Positions 8,308-16,903 of a DNA stretch of 64,000 nt are shown here, piece by piece. Source of the stretch: VRUE01 sp045805805 (GTDB lineage: Bacteria > Actinomycetota > Thermoleophilia > Solirubrobacterales > 70-9); the NCBI GenBank assembly GCA_045805805.1, contig JBJMKO010000086.1, forward strand, positions 1-64,000. The letters are read 5' to 3'. A program made the position numbers and the translations under genes. The notes beneath the pieces are model-generated. The model saw nothing but the letters and a program-made list of their open reading frames with translations, had not been told where the DNA came from and ran no database searches. How positions within the stretch are numbered: position 1 is the first letter of the stretch; each line of letters begins with the position of its first letter.

Positions 8308-10663
8308 GGAAGGTGCGCGACCCGACAGGTCGATTGAAAATGCGACGGGTCTGCGCGGGAGCGGGCATCTTGCGATCCTCGGCTTCGACGTCGAACTTGC
8401 GGATCTCGACGCTGCCCTTGATCACGCGTCCGCGCCGGATCGATTCAACAACAGCCGCGAGCGCGGCGGCAACCGCCTGCTCTGACAAGCCAACCTCGAA
8501 CACGAGCTTGGCACTCGCGGAATCGGTGGCCGAAGCCAGCTCGAGCGCGACAACGAACAGATCCTGCCCGACCGGGACCGACGACACGTCGACGGCTTGC
8601 GCTGCCTCGACGGCCTCGGCGATCGCCACTTGCGCGGAGTCGACCACATCGTCCGCCAACGCCTGCTCGAGCGCAGACCCTTCCAGCGCAGCCGATGCGG
8701 AGCCGCTGTCGCTGGCGCTGGCCGCCTCGACAAGGTCGGCTGACAGGGAGGCGGCGGCAGCCGCCACGTCGGAAGCCGTGGCCGTCTCGAGCCGGGCAGC
8801 GTTGAACGTCACAACGGCGACAAAAGAGTCGGCAGCGCTGGCCTGCTCGAGCACTGCGACCAGCACGCCGGTTAGCGGTTGAGACGCCTCCGAGGCGGTC
8901 ACGGACTCGGCGATCGCGGCGGCAAGCGTGGCCGCTGCGACAACAGCATCAGAGGCGGTTGCGGCCTCAATTCTGGCCGCGTTGGCGACCTGCGTTCCTT
9001 GAGATTGTTCGGTCGCGGAGGCGTTTTCGGCCACATCTGCAGAGGTTAAGAGGACCGAAACTGCGCTTGTGGCCGCGCTCGCGGCCTCCGACACGGACCC
9101 GAGCACGGCAGCGACACCAGAATTGGTCTCACCCGCCGAAGCGGCCTCCGACACGCTCGCAGCGGTCACCTTGCCGCCGGTCGAGGCGTCGGTGGCGGAC
9201 GCCGCCTCGGAAACGGCACAGGTGGCCGTTGCGATCGCCGACGAAGACTCCCCGGCGGTCGTCGTCTCGACGGCGACAGAGGTGATAAAGCGCAGAGCAC
9301 TGGACGAGTCCCCGGCGATGGCGGCCTCCGCCGCGATCGCCGAGAGAGACGACGCCCCGCTCGAGGAGTCTGACGCGCTCGCCGCTTCGGCCTGCGCAGC
9401 CGATGCCGTTTGAACGCCGCTCAGGCTATCGGCGGCGCTCGCCGTCTCTGATGCGGTGACGGCAATCAACAACCCGCCAGCGACCGAATCCGCAGCGGTG
9501 GCCGGTTCGGCGGCGCTGACCGGGAGAACAGATGCGCCGCTTGACGCATCCGAGGCGGAAGCGGATTCCGCCTGCGCTGCAAGATCCACCGCAGAAGCGC
9601 TCGGGGAATCGGCGGCGCTCGCCGTTTCCGATTGATTGGCGGCAGCTGCTTGAACGCCGCTCACATTGTCTGCCGCGCTGGCCGTTTCCGACAAGGCTAC
9701 GGAATACGGGATCCCGCCAGCAACAACATCGGCAGCGGAAGCGGATTCGCTGGCGCTGACCGAGAGGATGGAGGCACCGCTCGAAGCGTCTGCAGCGGCG
9801 GCGGCCTCGGCCTGTGCCGCGAGATCCACAGCGGAGGCGCTCGGGGAGTCGGTGGCAGTCCCGGCCTCGGTGATTGAAGCCGCATCCTGCGCGGCAGCGG
9901 TTGAGGCATCGGCGGCGCTCGCCGCCTCGGTTACGCCTGCGGAAAAGGTGGTTCCGGTGACTTCCTTGAAGGCGACAAGGATGGATTCGCTGTCGCCGGA
10001 AGTCGTGGTCGTCGGGTTGCTGGTGATACTCGTGCTGGCAGCGGCGACTTGGAACAGCGCCCCGACGCCCATGTTCGTGGTGGCGCTGCCGCCCGACGTG
10101 GCAGCAGCGGTGAACGCCGTCCAACCCGACTGCGCGGTGGCAGGAGCGGTCGAACCTTCCGTCGCCCCGGCGCGAATTGCCAAGTGCGCGACATTGGTCA
10201 GGCTCGAGACTGTGATCGAGCCGCCGCTGGTAGTGTTGCTTAGGTGGCCGACGGAGCCGTCGACCGACACGGTGCTTCCGGCGGTCTTGGTGAAGCAGAA
10301 CGCGCTGATCGCTTTGCCCGCGAGGGAGATGACGGTGCCGTCAAATGCGGCGGTGATCGTGCTGCCAATCGGCAGGGCAACGGTGAGCACGCTATACCAG
10401 AGCGCGATGGTCGCGCCATTGACCTGTGCTCCAGCGCCGTTCGCATATTCGCCAGCTTTGAAGTAGTTGTTGCCGACGGTGTCGGTTACGCTGGTAACTT
10501 CGCTTGTGGCAACGTCGGTCGCGGTGCCCTCGTTGTCCTTGCCGACGACGACGACGACGAAGTCGCCGATGGCCCCCGCCGTGGTGACGGTGACGAGGTC
10601 GACATGGTCTGCACCGGCCTTGGGCGCGTTAGACCCGAGCGTGCCTTTGCTGGCGAAGGCCAT
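8300..10663 (-). CDS. large virion-associated protein with 20-residue Ala/Ser repeats
   Basis: The 787-residue product has three parts. The N-terminal domain of about 230 residues is beta-rich, with Gly/Thr/Ser-rich strands, and looks like a jelly-roll or decoration domain. The next 500 or so residues are a tandem array with an exact 20-residue period, each unit ending in a motif of the type E-x-A-S-A-x-D. The last 50 or so residues are basic (RRGRVIKGSVEIRKF and an Arg-rich end). It lies between capsid and neck genes, suggesting a fibre, collar whisker or head decoration. The ATG is preceded by GGGGGTGA; an adjacent in-frame TTG is not preferred. Confidence 0.75.
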   Translation of the reverse strand: MAFASKGTLGSNAPKAGADHVDLVTVTTAGAIGDFVVVVVGKDNEGTATDVATSEVTSVTDTVGNNYFKAGEYANGAGAQVNGATIALWYSVLTVALPIGSTITAAFDGTVISLAGKAISAFCFTKTAGSTVSVDGSVGHLSNTTSGGSITVSSLTNVAHLAIRAGATEGSTAPATAQSGWTAFTAAATSGGSATTNMGVGALFQVAAASTSITSNPTTTTSGDSESILVAFKEVTGTTFSAGVTEAASAADASTAAAQDAASITEAGTATDSPSASAVDLAAQAEAAAAADASSGASILSVSASESASAADVVAGGIPYSVALSETASAADNVSGVQAAAANQSETASAADSPSASAVDLAAQAESASASDASSGASVLPVSAAEPATAADSVAGGLLIAVTASETASAADSLSGVQTASAAQAEAASASDSSSGASSLSAIAAEAAIAGDSSSALRFITSVAVETTTAGESSSAIATATCAVSEAASATDASTGGKVTAASVSEAASAGETNSGVAAVLGSVSEAASAATSAVSVLLTSADVAENASATEQSQGTQVANAARIEAATASDAVVAAATLAAAIAESVTASEASQPLTGVLVAVLEQASAADSFVAVVTFNAARLETATASDVAAAAASLSADLVEAASASDSGSASAALEGSALEQALADDVVDSAQVAIAEAVEAAQAVDVSSVPVGQDLFVVALELASATDSASAKLVFEVGLSEQAVAAALAAVVESIRRGRVIKGSVEIRKFDVEAEDRKMPAPAQTRRIFNRPVGSRTFRS
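8460..9950 (-). repeat. protein-level 60-bp repeat array (about 22 units)
   Basis: Within the gene, about 22 consecutive 20-codon units align without gaps on an E-x-A-S-A-x-D ending. A second-order duplication of 80 residues (four units beginning SPSASAVDLAAQAE) occurs twice in tandem. Nucleotide identity between units is modest, so this is coding repetition and not a CRISPR or satellite. Confidence 0.85.
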
Positions 10664-10683
10664 CAATCACCCCCAAAAAAGGA

Positions 10684-10711
10684 AAGAGCAGCGCCCGAAG
10701 ACGCCACCCTT
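10684..10711 (-). terminator. intrinsic terminator with UUCG loop
   Basis: On the minus strand AAGGGTGGCGTC and GGCGCTGCTCTT form a 12-bp stem (four wobble pairs) around TTCG, then TCCTTTTTT. It lies between the gene at 10731 and the repeat-protein gene. Confidence 0.65.
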
Positions 10712-10730
10712 CCCCTGTTAAATCCGCTGC

Positions 10731-11294
10731 TTAGAGCGAGGCGGTGTAAGAGACATTCAGCGTGTCGCCGTTCTGGACGACCTTGTCGCCGCCGGTGAAC
10801 AGGCCCGCCGAATAGAGGATCCCGGTGGTGCCGCCCTTGGTCGAGTTCGAAATCAGGAAGCAGCCCTTGACCGTCGCGTTCGCGTTGATCGAGAACGTGA
10901 GCGCGCTCGAGAGGGCCTTGGAGCCAGCCGAAGCCGCCGACCACGCCGTCGTCGGACGAGCACCCTGCGTATAGCCGGTGTTCTCGGTCCACCCCGAGTG
11001 AGAGGCTGAAGTATCGCCCACCGCGACCGCCGAATAGCTCGTCGAGTCGATCAGCCCGAGATACCAAGCCGCCGTGTAGGCCGACCCCGCAAGATACTTG
11101 TCCAGCGCATCGTTCTTGCCCGCCGTGGTGACGAGATTCTCGATCGTGTCGGTCCAGACGACCTCGCCGTCGCGCACGCACTCGACCACATAGTGGCCGG
11201 AGGCGTTCGCCTGCTCGACGCTCGAGGCGTTGCGACCCATTGAGGCGCTGGTCGCGTCGAGGCCGCTGCAGGCCTCGCTGTTCGAACGGTCCAT
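10731..11294 (-). CDS. putative structural protein
   Basis: The 187-residue product contains WTDTIENLVTTAGKNDALD and YLAGSAYTAAWYLGLI, a pattern I associate with a recurring family of phage virion proteins of unknown exact role, often near capsid or fibre genes. The rest is Ser/Thr/Gly-rich beta sequence ending in NGDTLNVSYTASL. The start Met overlaps the preceding TAA (TAATG). It is followed by a terminator, so it ends a transcription unit. Confidence 0.7.
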   Translation of the reverse strand: MDRSNSEACSGLDATSASMGRNASSVEQANASGHYVVECVRDGEVVWTDTIENLVTTAGKNDALDKYLAGSAYTAAWYLGLIDSTSYSAVAVGDTSASHSGWTENTGYTQGARPTTAWSAASAGSKALSSALTFSINANATVKGCFLISNSTKGGTTGILYSAGLFTGGDKVVQNGDTLNVSYTASL

Positions 11295-11482
11295 TACTCG
11301 ACCTCCTCGATCTCGGACTCGGTGAACCACCGCGTCTTGGTGTCGCCGTCCTCGTCGGGAGCGCTCTCATATTCGACGAGGTAACGGAGCTGCTTGGCGC
11401 TCTTGTCGTATTCGACGTCGATCACCTCGCCTTCGATCACCGGGACTTTCTGGCGGACCCGGACGCCCTGCTCGATCGCCAA
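11294..11482 (-). CDS. small protein, possibly head-associated
   Basis: The product has 62 residues and consists mostly of charged beta strands (VPVIEGEVIDVEYD, LRYLVEYES). No family is recognised. It lies in the capsid operon, with its stop overlapping the next start. Confidence 0.7.
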   Translation of the reverse strand: MAIEQGVRVRQKVPVIEGEVIDVEYDKSAKQLRYLVEYESAPDEDGDTKTRWFTESEIEEVE

Positions 11483-12115
11483 TTACTTGCTCCCCTTGGC
11501 CTTGCCGCCCGACTTCGCCGGGGCAGCGGTTTCCTTGGCTTCTGCGGCGGGAGCCGCTTCGGCCTCGGTCGCGGTTGCCGGGGGGGATTCGGCGGCAGGC
11601 TGCTCGGCAGCAGCGGCTTCGTCGGCGGGCTGCTCGTCGGTGACTTCGGCGGCACCTTCGGCGGCCTTCGCTTCATCAGCGGCCTGCTCGGTCTGCTCAT
11701 TGGCGGTCTCCGCAGCGGCAGCATCGGCGGCTTCGCCAGCGCCACCCGGCTCTTGCGAGCCTGCGCCGGTCTCACCCTCGACAGGAGCACCGGCAGCCGG
11801 ATCGGTCGGGGCCTGACCTTCACCAGCTGCCGGATCCTGCGGAGCCTCACCAGCAGCAGGGGCTTCCACCGGAGCAGGAATGGGGGCCGGAGCCTTCTTC
11901 GGCTCGGGCGTCTTCTCAACCTTCGGCGCGTGCTTGTGCGGATGGGCCGCAACCTCGTGGATCGCGTAGCCGGGGATCGCGGCGAAGGCCTCGGCAGTCT
12001 CGTCGTCGACCGGGTCGACCGAGAGCATGCCTTTGGGATCGGTGCTCTCCGCGAAGGCCATGCCGTTGATGAGGCTCGAGGCGTTCAGGAGAGTGCAGAG
12101 AATGTGCTTGCGCAT
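11483..12115 (-). CDS. Ala/Pro/Glu-rich low-complexity protein
   Basis: The 210-residue product has an ordered N-terminus (about residues 1-60, including SVDPVDDETAEAFAAIPGY). A long disordered stretch rich in Ala, Glu and Pro follows, then a Lys-rich end (GGKAKGSK). The stop is immediately followed by the next start. Composition suggests a flexible structural or head-assembly accessory protein; no family is recognised. Confidence 0.7.
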   Translation of the reverse strand: MRKHILCTLLNASSLINGMAFAESTDPKGMLSVDPVDDETAEAFAAIPGYAIHEVAAHPHKHAPKVEKTPEPKKAPAPIPAPVEAPAAGEAPQDPAAGEGQAPTDPAAGAPVEGETGAGSQEPGGAGEAADAAAAETANEQTEQAADEAKAAEGAAEVTDEQPADEAAAAEQPAAESPPATATEAEAAPAAEAKETAAPAKSGGKAKGSK

Positions 12116-12142
12116 GACGGGGGGTGTCCTTTCAGATCAGGG

Positions 12143-12367
12143 CTAGAGGATGATCAGATCATCCGCTGCGATGAGGGCGTTGACCTTCGCCTCGAGCGCG
12201 GCGAACCGCGTGGTCGAGTCCGCCGCCAGATTGGCCAGCGTGTCGGTGCGAAGGGTGGTCGGAGCAGTGATCGGAGCGACCGCCTGCGCGGCGGTGATCG
12301 CGTCGGCCAGAGCGCTGCCCAGCTTCTTGTTGGTGAGCGCCTTGATGAGGCGAGAACGAAGGTTCAT
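12143..12367 (-). CDS. small helical protein next to capsid gene
   Basis: The product has 74 residues: a basic N-terminus (RSRLIKALTNKKLG), then Ala/Thr-rich helices ending in a hydrophobic DDLIIL. No family is recognised. Position directly after the capsid gene suggests a head-related function. Confidence 0.7.
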   Translation of the reverse strand: MNLRSRLIKALTNKKLGSALADAITAAQAVAPITAPTTLRTDTLANLAADSTTRFAALEAKVNALIAADDLIIL

Positions 12368-12435
12368 GGATCTGTCCCTTGGTTGGTGGGGAGACCCGAA
12401 GGGCCTCCCACACCGGTTTCAGCAGTCCTCGCCGA

Positions 12436-13887
12436 TTAGACGAAGGGCTTCCACGTCGCGCCGGTCGGCACGATGTTCTTGATCACCGTGTGGTGACGGC
12501 GCTTGCCGATCCGCAGGTAACCAAAGAGCAGCTGCGCCCAAGGAACGACCGCGCTCACCGTCGGATAGAGCGGGAACTTGGTCATCGGCAGGAGCTGCCG
12601 CCAAGTGATCGCCATCTGGCCCGGCGTCATGTTGAGGACGTAGGCCGTGGTGCCGCCCGGGATCTCGAGGTTCTTGTCGGTGAAGACCGTGGTCGCACCG
12701 CCCGAGGCCGGGATGCGGCACATCTCGCGGAGATCCGTGAGAGCGTTCGTGCCGTTGAGGCGGCTACGGTAGATCACGTAGCCGGTCTCGGTCGCCGCGC
12801 CCGAACGGTTGATCGTGAGAGCAACCTGCTGGCCAGCCGCGATCGCGACCTGCGCCGACACCGCGACAGCGGTCTGACCCGCCGCGTTGATGCCCGCAAC
12901 CGCATAGTAGTAGTTGCCAGCGTGGCCCGCCGCGAACTTGGCGTCCGCCGCGCCCGCACCCGGAGTCGCCGAGGCGATCGTGGGCTTGAAGGCGACGTTG
13001 GCAGCCGCGACCGCCGCGTAGGTCAGCTCGAACACGCCCTGCTGGCGCTCGTCGCGGACGAACACGTCGGGGCAGTTCTTGATATCACCCCACGACGTGC
13101 TGATGCCCTTGACCGGAGCGCCCAGCTGGGTCTCCTGCGACTGCCCGGTGAGGCTGACGCGGAAGGCCGGGTCGAGGTTGGTGTTGAAGTCCGACTGCAC
13201 CAGCTGCGAGCAGAACAGGTGGGTCGGGCGGCCGAAGTTGCCGAAACCGGCGATCGTGGACGCGGCCTTGTCGATCAGATCGATCGAGTTGAGCGCGCCA
13301 CCGGCAGCGTCGATGATGTGATCGACGGAGCCGAGGCTGGCCATCTGCGCGTAGATGCCGTCATACTCGGTCGGAACGACCGTGCTGTCGCCCTCGAAGC
13401 ACAGATACTCGGCGTCGGTGAGCAGCTGAAGCGCGCCGTTGCGAGCCTCGACCGCTTCCGAGTCGGCGATGGTGTTCTGCAGGGTCTGGACGAAGCTGAC
13501 CTCACGACGAGTCATGAGATACTTCACCAGCCCGACACGGCGCTGGTAGTTGCCGGTCGCCGACGCAATGTTGCCGGTTTCCGTGTTGGTCGAACCGCCG
13601 AGGTAGCCACCGACGTCGTTCTGCTCCGTCCATTCGTCGACGGTCGCCGTCGCGTTGGACTTCGCAAGCTCGTTAAAGAGCACGAAGTGCTGGTTTTCCT
13701 GAATGGTGGTGAGCATCGTCTTCTCGAGGCTCTGGATGCGCAGCGCACCACCGCCGTTGAGGGACGCGACGTCGGAGCCGTAACCGGCAGCGAGCGCCTT
13801 CTGCAGTTCGGCGACAGCATCGCCACTCATTTCGCCGCTGATGGTCTGCGACCCGGCGACATTCGGAAGGATGTTGGGATTCAGCAT
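12436..13887 (-). CDS. major capsid protein with an Ig/FN3-like insertion
   Basis: This 483-residue protein follows the protease and scaffold genes, the usual place for the major capsid protein. An N-terminal helical arm (residues 20-60) is followed by an HK97-type body (for example VGLVKYLMTRREVSFVQT, and a helix-rich region near GRPTHLFCSQL). Residues 300-400 look like an inserted fibronectin/Ig-like domain (NYYYAVAGINAAGQTAV, GYVIYRSR), a known kind of capsid decoration. The N-terminal arm shares a segment with the C-terminus of the adjacent protease. It would form the icosahedral shell. Confidence 0.85.
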   Translation of the reverse strand: MLNPNILPNVAGSQTISGEMSGDAVAELQKALAAGYGSDVASLNGGGALRIQSLEKTMLTTIQENQHFVLFNELAKSNATATVDEWTEQNDVGGYLGGSTNTETGNIASATGNYQRRVGLVKYLMTRREVSFVQTLQNTIADSEAVEARNGALQLLTDAEYLCFEGDSTVVPTEYDGIYAQMASLGSVDHIIDAAGGALNSIDLIDKAASTIAGFGNFGRPTHLFCSQLVQSDFNTNLDPAFRVSLTGQSQETQLGAPVKGISTSWGDIKNCPDVFVRDERQQGVFELTYAAVAAANVAFKPTIASATPGAGAADAKFAAGHAGNYYYAVAGINAAGQTAVAVSAQVAIAAGQQVALTINRSGAATETGYVIYRSRLNGTNALTDLREMCRIPASGGATTVFTDKNLEIPGGTTAYVLNMTPGQMAITWRQLLPMTKFPLYPTVSAVVPWAQLLFGYLRIGKRRHHTVIKNIVPTGATWKPFV

Positions 13888-13920
13888 GTTACTCGATTCC
13901 TTGTGTCTGGGCGATCGGGG

Positions 13921-14595
13921 TTAGCCGAGCACCTTGGTCTTGATGGAGGCCGGGACGTCGAGACCACGGTTCAGGTATGACTCGGCACGAGCCACATCGA
14001 GACCGCTGATCTTGCCTGCCGAGCAGGCGTCCATGGCTTTCGCCATGAATTCGTTGGCCGGGATGCCCTGCGGCTCGTCCCCGCCTTCGCCGCCCTCGCC
14101 GAGAGCCTTGTTCAGCTCGGGCTTGTCGGCGACAGAAACGACGGCACGGCGACCGCGACCGGCATTCGCCAGCTTGGTCACCTGACCCTGCAGAGCGCCG
14201 ATCTGGGCGGCCTGCGCCTTCACAAGGTCGGTGACCATGGTCAGCGCCTTGGTCATGTCCGTCTCGTTGCCCTCGACGCGCTCGACGAGCGACTTGAGCA
14301 GGTCGGTGGCGTCGATCGCCTCTTCCTGCTCGCCGTTCTCGTTGACGATCTGCAGCGACTTGCCGAGCGGCTCGTCGTCGCCGTCGTCGGCGGCAGCGCC
14401 AGCGTCCGCGCCGTCTTCGGCGGCAGCGGCGATCGCGGCGTCGTCGGCGTCACCACCGGCTTCACCACCCTCGTCGTCTCCGCCTTCGCCAGCGGCTTCG
14501 CCGTCGGCAGTCATGGACTTGGTGACGGTTTCGCCACCATCATTCTGGGAACCGGAGATAGCCTCCAGATCCTCGAGCAGCTTCTGAAAGCTCAT
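13921..14595 (-). CDS. scaffolding protein
   Basis: This 224-residue protein is very acidic (Asp/Glu/Gly/Ala-rich from residues 15-80), with a predicted coiled-coil middle (DLLKSLVERVEGNETD to LQGQVTKL) and a compact C-terminal helix (VARAESYLNRGLDVP). Acidic, helical proteins between protease and capsid genes are typical capsid scaffolds, guiding prohead assembly and then removed. The start overlaps the end of the protease gene. Confidence 0.75.
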   Translation of the reverse strand: MSFQKLLEDLEAISGSQNDGGETVTKSMTADGEAAGEGGDDEGGEAGGDADDAAIAAAAEDGADAGAAADDGDDEPLGKSLQIVNENGEQEEAIDATDLLKSLVERVEGNETDMTKALTMVTDLVKAQAAQIGALQGQVTKLANAGRGRRAVVSVADKPELNKALGEGGEGGDEPQGIPANEFMAKAMDACSAGKISGLDVARAESYLNRGLDVPASIKTKVLG

Positions 14596-15491
14596 TTTGC
14601 ACTCCTGTGTTGATCGAGATCGGCGAGGAAGCGCTGCACCATGGAGGCGGCCTTATCGGCAGCCAGACCAAGGTGCTCACGCGCCACCTTCACCAAGTCA
14701 GCAGGACGACCCCCGTTGACCGCGCCGCCCCGGATGAGGCCCGCGATCGAATCGCGGAAATCCCAATAGGAGAGGACACCTTTTTGGAGGCTCTGCGTGC
14801 GCAGGGCAGCTCCACCGCTCATAGCCGCCGCGTCGGTTCCGTAACCGGCGGTCAAGGCCTTGGCGAAATCGATTCCCTCGGCGCACATGCTCTTGGCGAG
14901 CGCGCCGATCGGGACAGTTGAAATGGCACCGATGGACAGATTGACCGGCGTCTTGGAGAAGCCGATGTTGGTCCAGCGGACGCGCGAAATGACGGCGCGC
15001 TTGGCCTTGGTCTCCGGGTCGATCGCAACCGACTTGGTGATCACCTTGCCGCCGACCGAGGGATACCAGCGGGCCGGAGGAGTCAGGTCGACAAGGCTCG
15101 ACCAGAAGCCGTTGGCGCGCTCGGCAGCCGGGCCGGTGCCCGAATAGATCTGACCCTTGACGAAGGTCTTCCCGTCACGAACCTGCACGTCGACCGGGCG
15201 ACCGATCTCATACATTTCGTAGTTGGGAATGCCCTGCTTCGCGCCGATCTGGGTGTAGTGGTCGAGATCCAGATTGCCGTAGCGCAGGTAATAGTCGGCG
15301 CTCTCCGACAGGGCTTTCGCCAGCACGATCTCGCCTTCATAATCGACGCTCTCGTTGGACGCCTCGAGATAGACGAGGCGAACGCCGCCCTCCTCCCGGG
15401 GAGTGGCCTTGAGCATGTCGGACACGCCGAAGAACTGCGGGACAGCGTCCAGCAGCGCAGATTCCTCGGCGGTCGCGAGTGCGTCGAACAT
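14592..15491 (-). CDS. prohead protease-like protein
   Basis: The 299-residue product carries LEASNESVDYEGEIV and GNLDLDHY (His about residue 78), resembling the fold of phage prohead proteases, in which an early His and a later Ser form the active site. It also has FVKGQIYSG and VRWTNIGFSKTPV segments. It heads the capsid operon before scaffold and capsid genes, as expected. The C-terminal 90 residues contain a segment (KALTAGYGTDAAA to QSLQK) also found in the capsid N-terminus. It probably cleaves scaffold and capsid precursors. The exact peptidase clan is not resolved. Confidence 0.75.
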   Translation of the reverse strand: MFDALATAEESALLDAVPQFFGVSDMLKATPREEGGVRLVYLEASNESVDYEGEIVLAKALSESADYYLRYGNLDLDHYTQIGAKQGIPNYEMYEIGRPVDVQVRDGKTFVKGQIYSGTGPAAERANGFWSSLVDLTPPARWYPSVGGKVITKSVAIDPETKAKRAVISRVRWTNIGFSKTPVNLSIGAISTVPIGALAKSMCAEGIDFAKALTAGYGTDAAAMSGGAALRTQSLQKGVLSYWDFRDSIAGLIRGGAVNGGRPADLVKVAREHLGLAADKAASMVQRFLADLDQHRSAK

Positions 15492-15505
15492 GGGCGCATG
15501 CTGTT

Positions 15506-15514
15506 GTCACGACC
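15506..15514 (-). promoter_or_regulatory. late motif copy 4 (GGTCGTGAC)
   Basis: An exact 9-mer lies 15 bases upstream of the protease start. It is divergent from the early promoter at 15535, so this intergenic region splits late-left from early-right transcription. Confidence 0.75.
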
Positions 15515-15534
15515 TGTTTTCCGCAAAGCCCCAC

Positions 15535-15563
15535 TTGCGCACCATCAACCTCTTAGGTAGAAA
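15535..15563 (+). promoter_or_regulatory. early promoter with ACC-N5-GGTA dyad
   Basis: TTGCGC and TAGAAA are spaced 17 bp apart. The dyad ACC-TCTTA-GGTA (15548-15559) fills the spacer and enters the -10 box. It precedes the first plus-strand gene. Confidence 0.7.
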
Positions 15564-15626
15564 ACGCTTCGCAGGGTCTTGGGGAGGGAACCTTGAAACT
15601 CCTGCATCAGACAGGAGATTGATCAC

Positions 15627-15959
15627 ATGTCGAATCCACACCCGCGCCTTTTCACGACCGGAATCTGCGACACCCGCGAAGAACTGCAGCGCGCCGTGCT
15701 CGCGCTTCGCGGCATCCCCCACGATTGGACGGCGATCGGCAAGAAGCTCGGAATCAGCGCGCGCACGGCCAAGCGCATCCACGAAGAAGCCGAGGCGATC
15801 CGCAAGGAGGCCCGCGCGGCGGCTTATGAGGCCGCCCAGCTCATCGACCGCGAGGCCAACGTCGTCGCCACCAAGACGGGCCTCAAGCCCGCCACGGTGA
15901 TTTACACGGCGCTGGTGGTGGTGGCGATCGCGGTGATCCTCATTTTCTTCCACGGCTGA
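15627..15959 (+). CDS. membrane-anchored helix-turn-helix protein
   Basis: This 110-residue protein has a helix-turn-helix-like segment at residues 34-56 (WTAIGKKLGISARTAKRIHE). A charged Ala-rich helix follows, then a C-terminal membrane anchor at about 89-108 (ATVIYTALVVVAIAVILIFF). It is the first gene of the rightward early cluster, with an AGGAGA ribosome-binding site. A membrane-tethered DNA-binding protein could regulate early transcription or attach phage DNA to the membrane. No named family is recognised; the domain calls are from sequence pattern. Confidence 0.8.
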   Translation: MSNPHPRLFTTGICDTREELQRAVLALRGIPHDWTAIGKKLGISARTAKRIHEEAEAIRKEARAAAYEAAQLIDREANVVATKTGLKPATVIYTALVVVAIAVILIFFHG

Positions 15960-16795
15960 TGCAGCGGTTCTCGCCCCAGACGGGCGGTAAGGAGTGGTGC
16001 GAGCAGTGCGAGAGCCTGAAACTGGCTCCCGCCGCTCGCGCCTGTCGAAGCCGGTTCTGCACGCTCAAGGCCATGCTCCCGCTCGAGGACGGGATCGGTT
16101 TCGTGGCCGAACCTCAACCGATCGCCGCGCCGGTCGACGTGGCTCCTGAAATCATCGCCCGGGTCGAACGCGCCCGGGCATACCAGCCGCCACGAAAGGT
16201 GCCCGTCATGCCCACCGCTCCCGTCCCGAGGATCAGCCGCAAGCGGGACGAGAACGGACTGACGCCCAAGACCCGGGCGCTGCTCGCCGAGATGCTGGAG
16301 CGCGCCGGGCCGGACGGGACCGTGCAAGTCAGCTTCTCCGACCTCAACGAAGCGATCGGCGTCCCGCACCCGCCGACGGTCGCGCCGCTGATGCAGTGCC
16401 TGATCGAACGGCGCTTCGTCTCCATCATTGAGCGCAAGGGCGGACGGGCGAAGACCCGCTACCTCGTCCACGGAATCACGCAGGACCGGGTGCTGCATGT
16501 GCCGCCCGGCGAACCGGTCGAGCAGCTGGCCGTCGAGGAGGAACCGGTCGAGCAGTCGTCGCCGGTCGTCCGCATGCAGCTCGAGGCTTCGAGGGTCGAG
16601 GATCCACCGATCGTCCGCGCCGAGATGCCGGAGGATCCGATGAAGTCACCGCGCGAGGCGTGCGGCGGCTGCCGGTTCGCTCACATCGTCGGCATCGGCT
16701 CGATGCGCTGCAGACGCTTACCGCCCAGCGCCAGCGAGGGGCACCCGAAGGTCCAAGCCGGGGATTGGTGCGGCGAATTTCAGAAAAGCGCATAA
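15959..16795 (+). CDS. winged-helix protein flanked by cysteine clusters
   Basis: The product has 278 residues in three parts. The N-terminal cysteine cluster (Cys14, Cys17, Cys29, Cys34) is followed by a winged-helix segment at about 100-170 (LTPKTRALLAEML, VSFSDLNEAIGVPHPP). The C-terminal Cys domain has CGGCRF, a CRRLPP motif and DWCGEF, a small zinc module that also occurs alone in the gene at 29703. The start overlaps the previous stop (TGATG). A DNA-binding regulator is likely; no named family. Confidence 0.75.
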   Translation: MQRFSPQTGGKEWCEQCESLKLAPAARACRSRFCTLKAMLPLEDGIGFVAEPQPIAAPVDVAPEIIARVERARAYQPPRKVPVMPTAPVPRISRKRDENGLTPKTRALLAEMLERAGPDGTVQVSFSDLNEAIGVPHPPTVAPLMQCLIERRFVSIIERKGGRAKTRYLVHGITQDRVLHVPPGEPVEQLAVEEEPVEQSSPVVRMQLEASRVEDPPIVRAEMPEDPMKSPREACGGCRFAHIVGIGSMRCRRLPPSASEGHPKVQAGDWCGEFQKSA

Positions 16796-16822
16796 AAAGT
16801 CCGAATTGCTGCAACTTTCTCC

Positions 16823-16850
16823 TTGACCTCTTCGACCGGAGAGGTATCAG
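16823..16850 (+). promoter_or_regulatory. early promoter with dyad
   Basis: TTGACC and TATCAG are spaced 16 bp apart. The dyad ACC-GGAGA-GGTA spans 16835-16846. It precedes the gene at 16904. Confidence 0.7.
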
Positions 16851-16903
16851 TGCAACATCGCCGCCCTTGGGTGGCGTAAGTGCCAGAGGGAGGAACGCAA
16901 GCA

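Noticed and set aside
8460..9950. CRISPR-like array
   Set aside because: The 60-bp periodicity is in-frame coding repetition with modest DNA identity and no constant spacer design.
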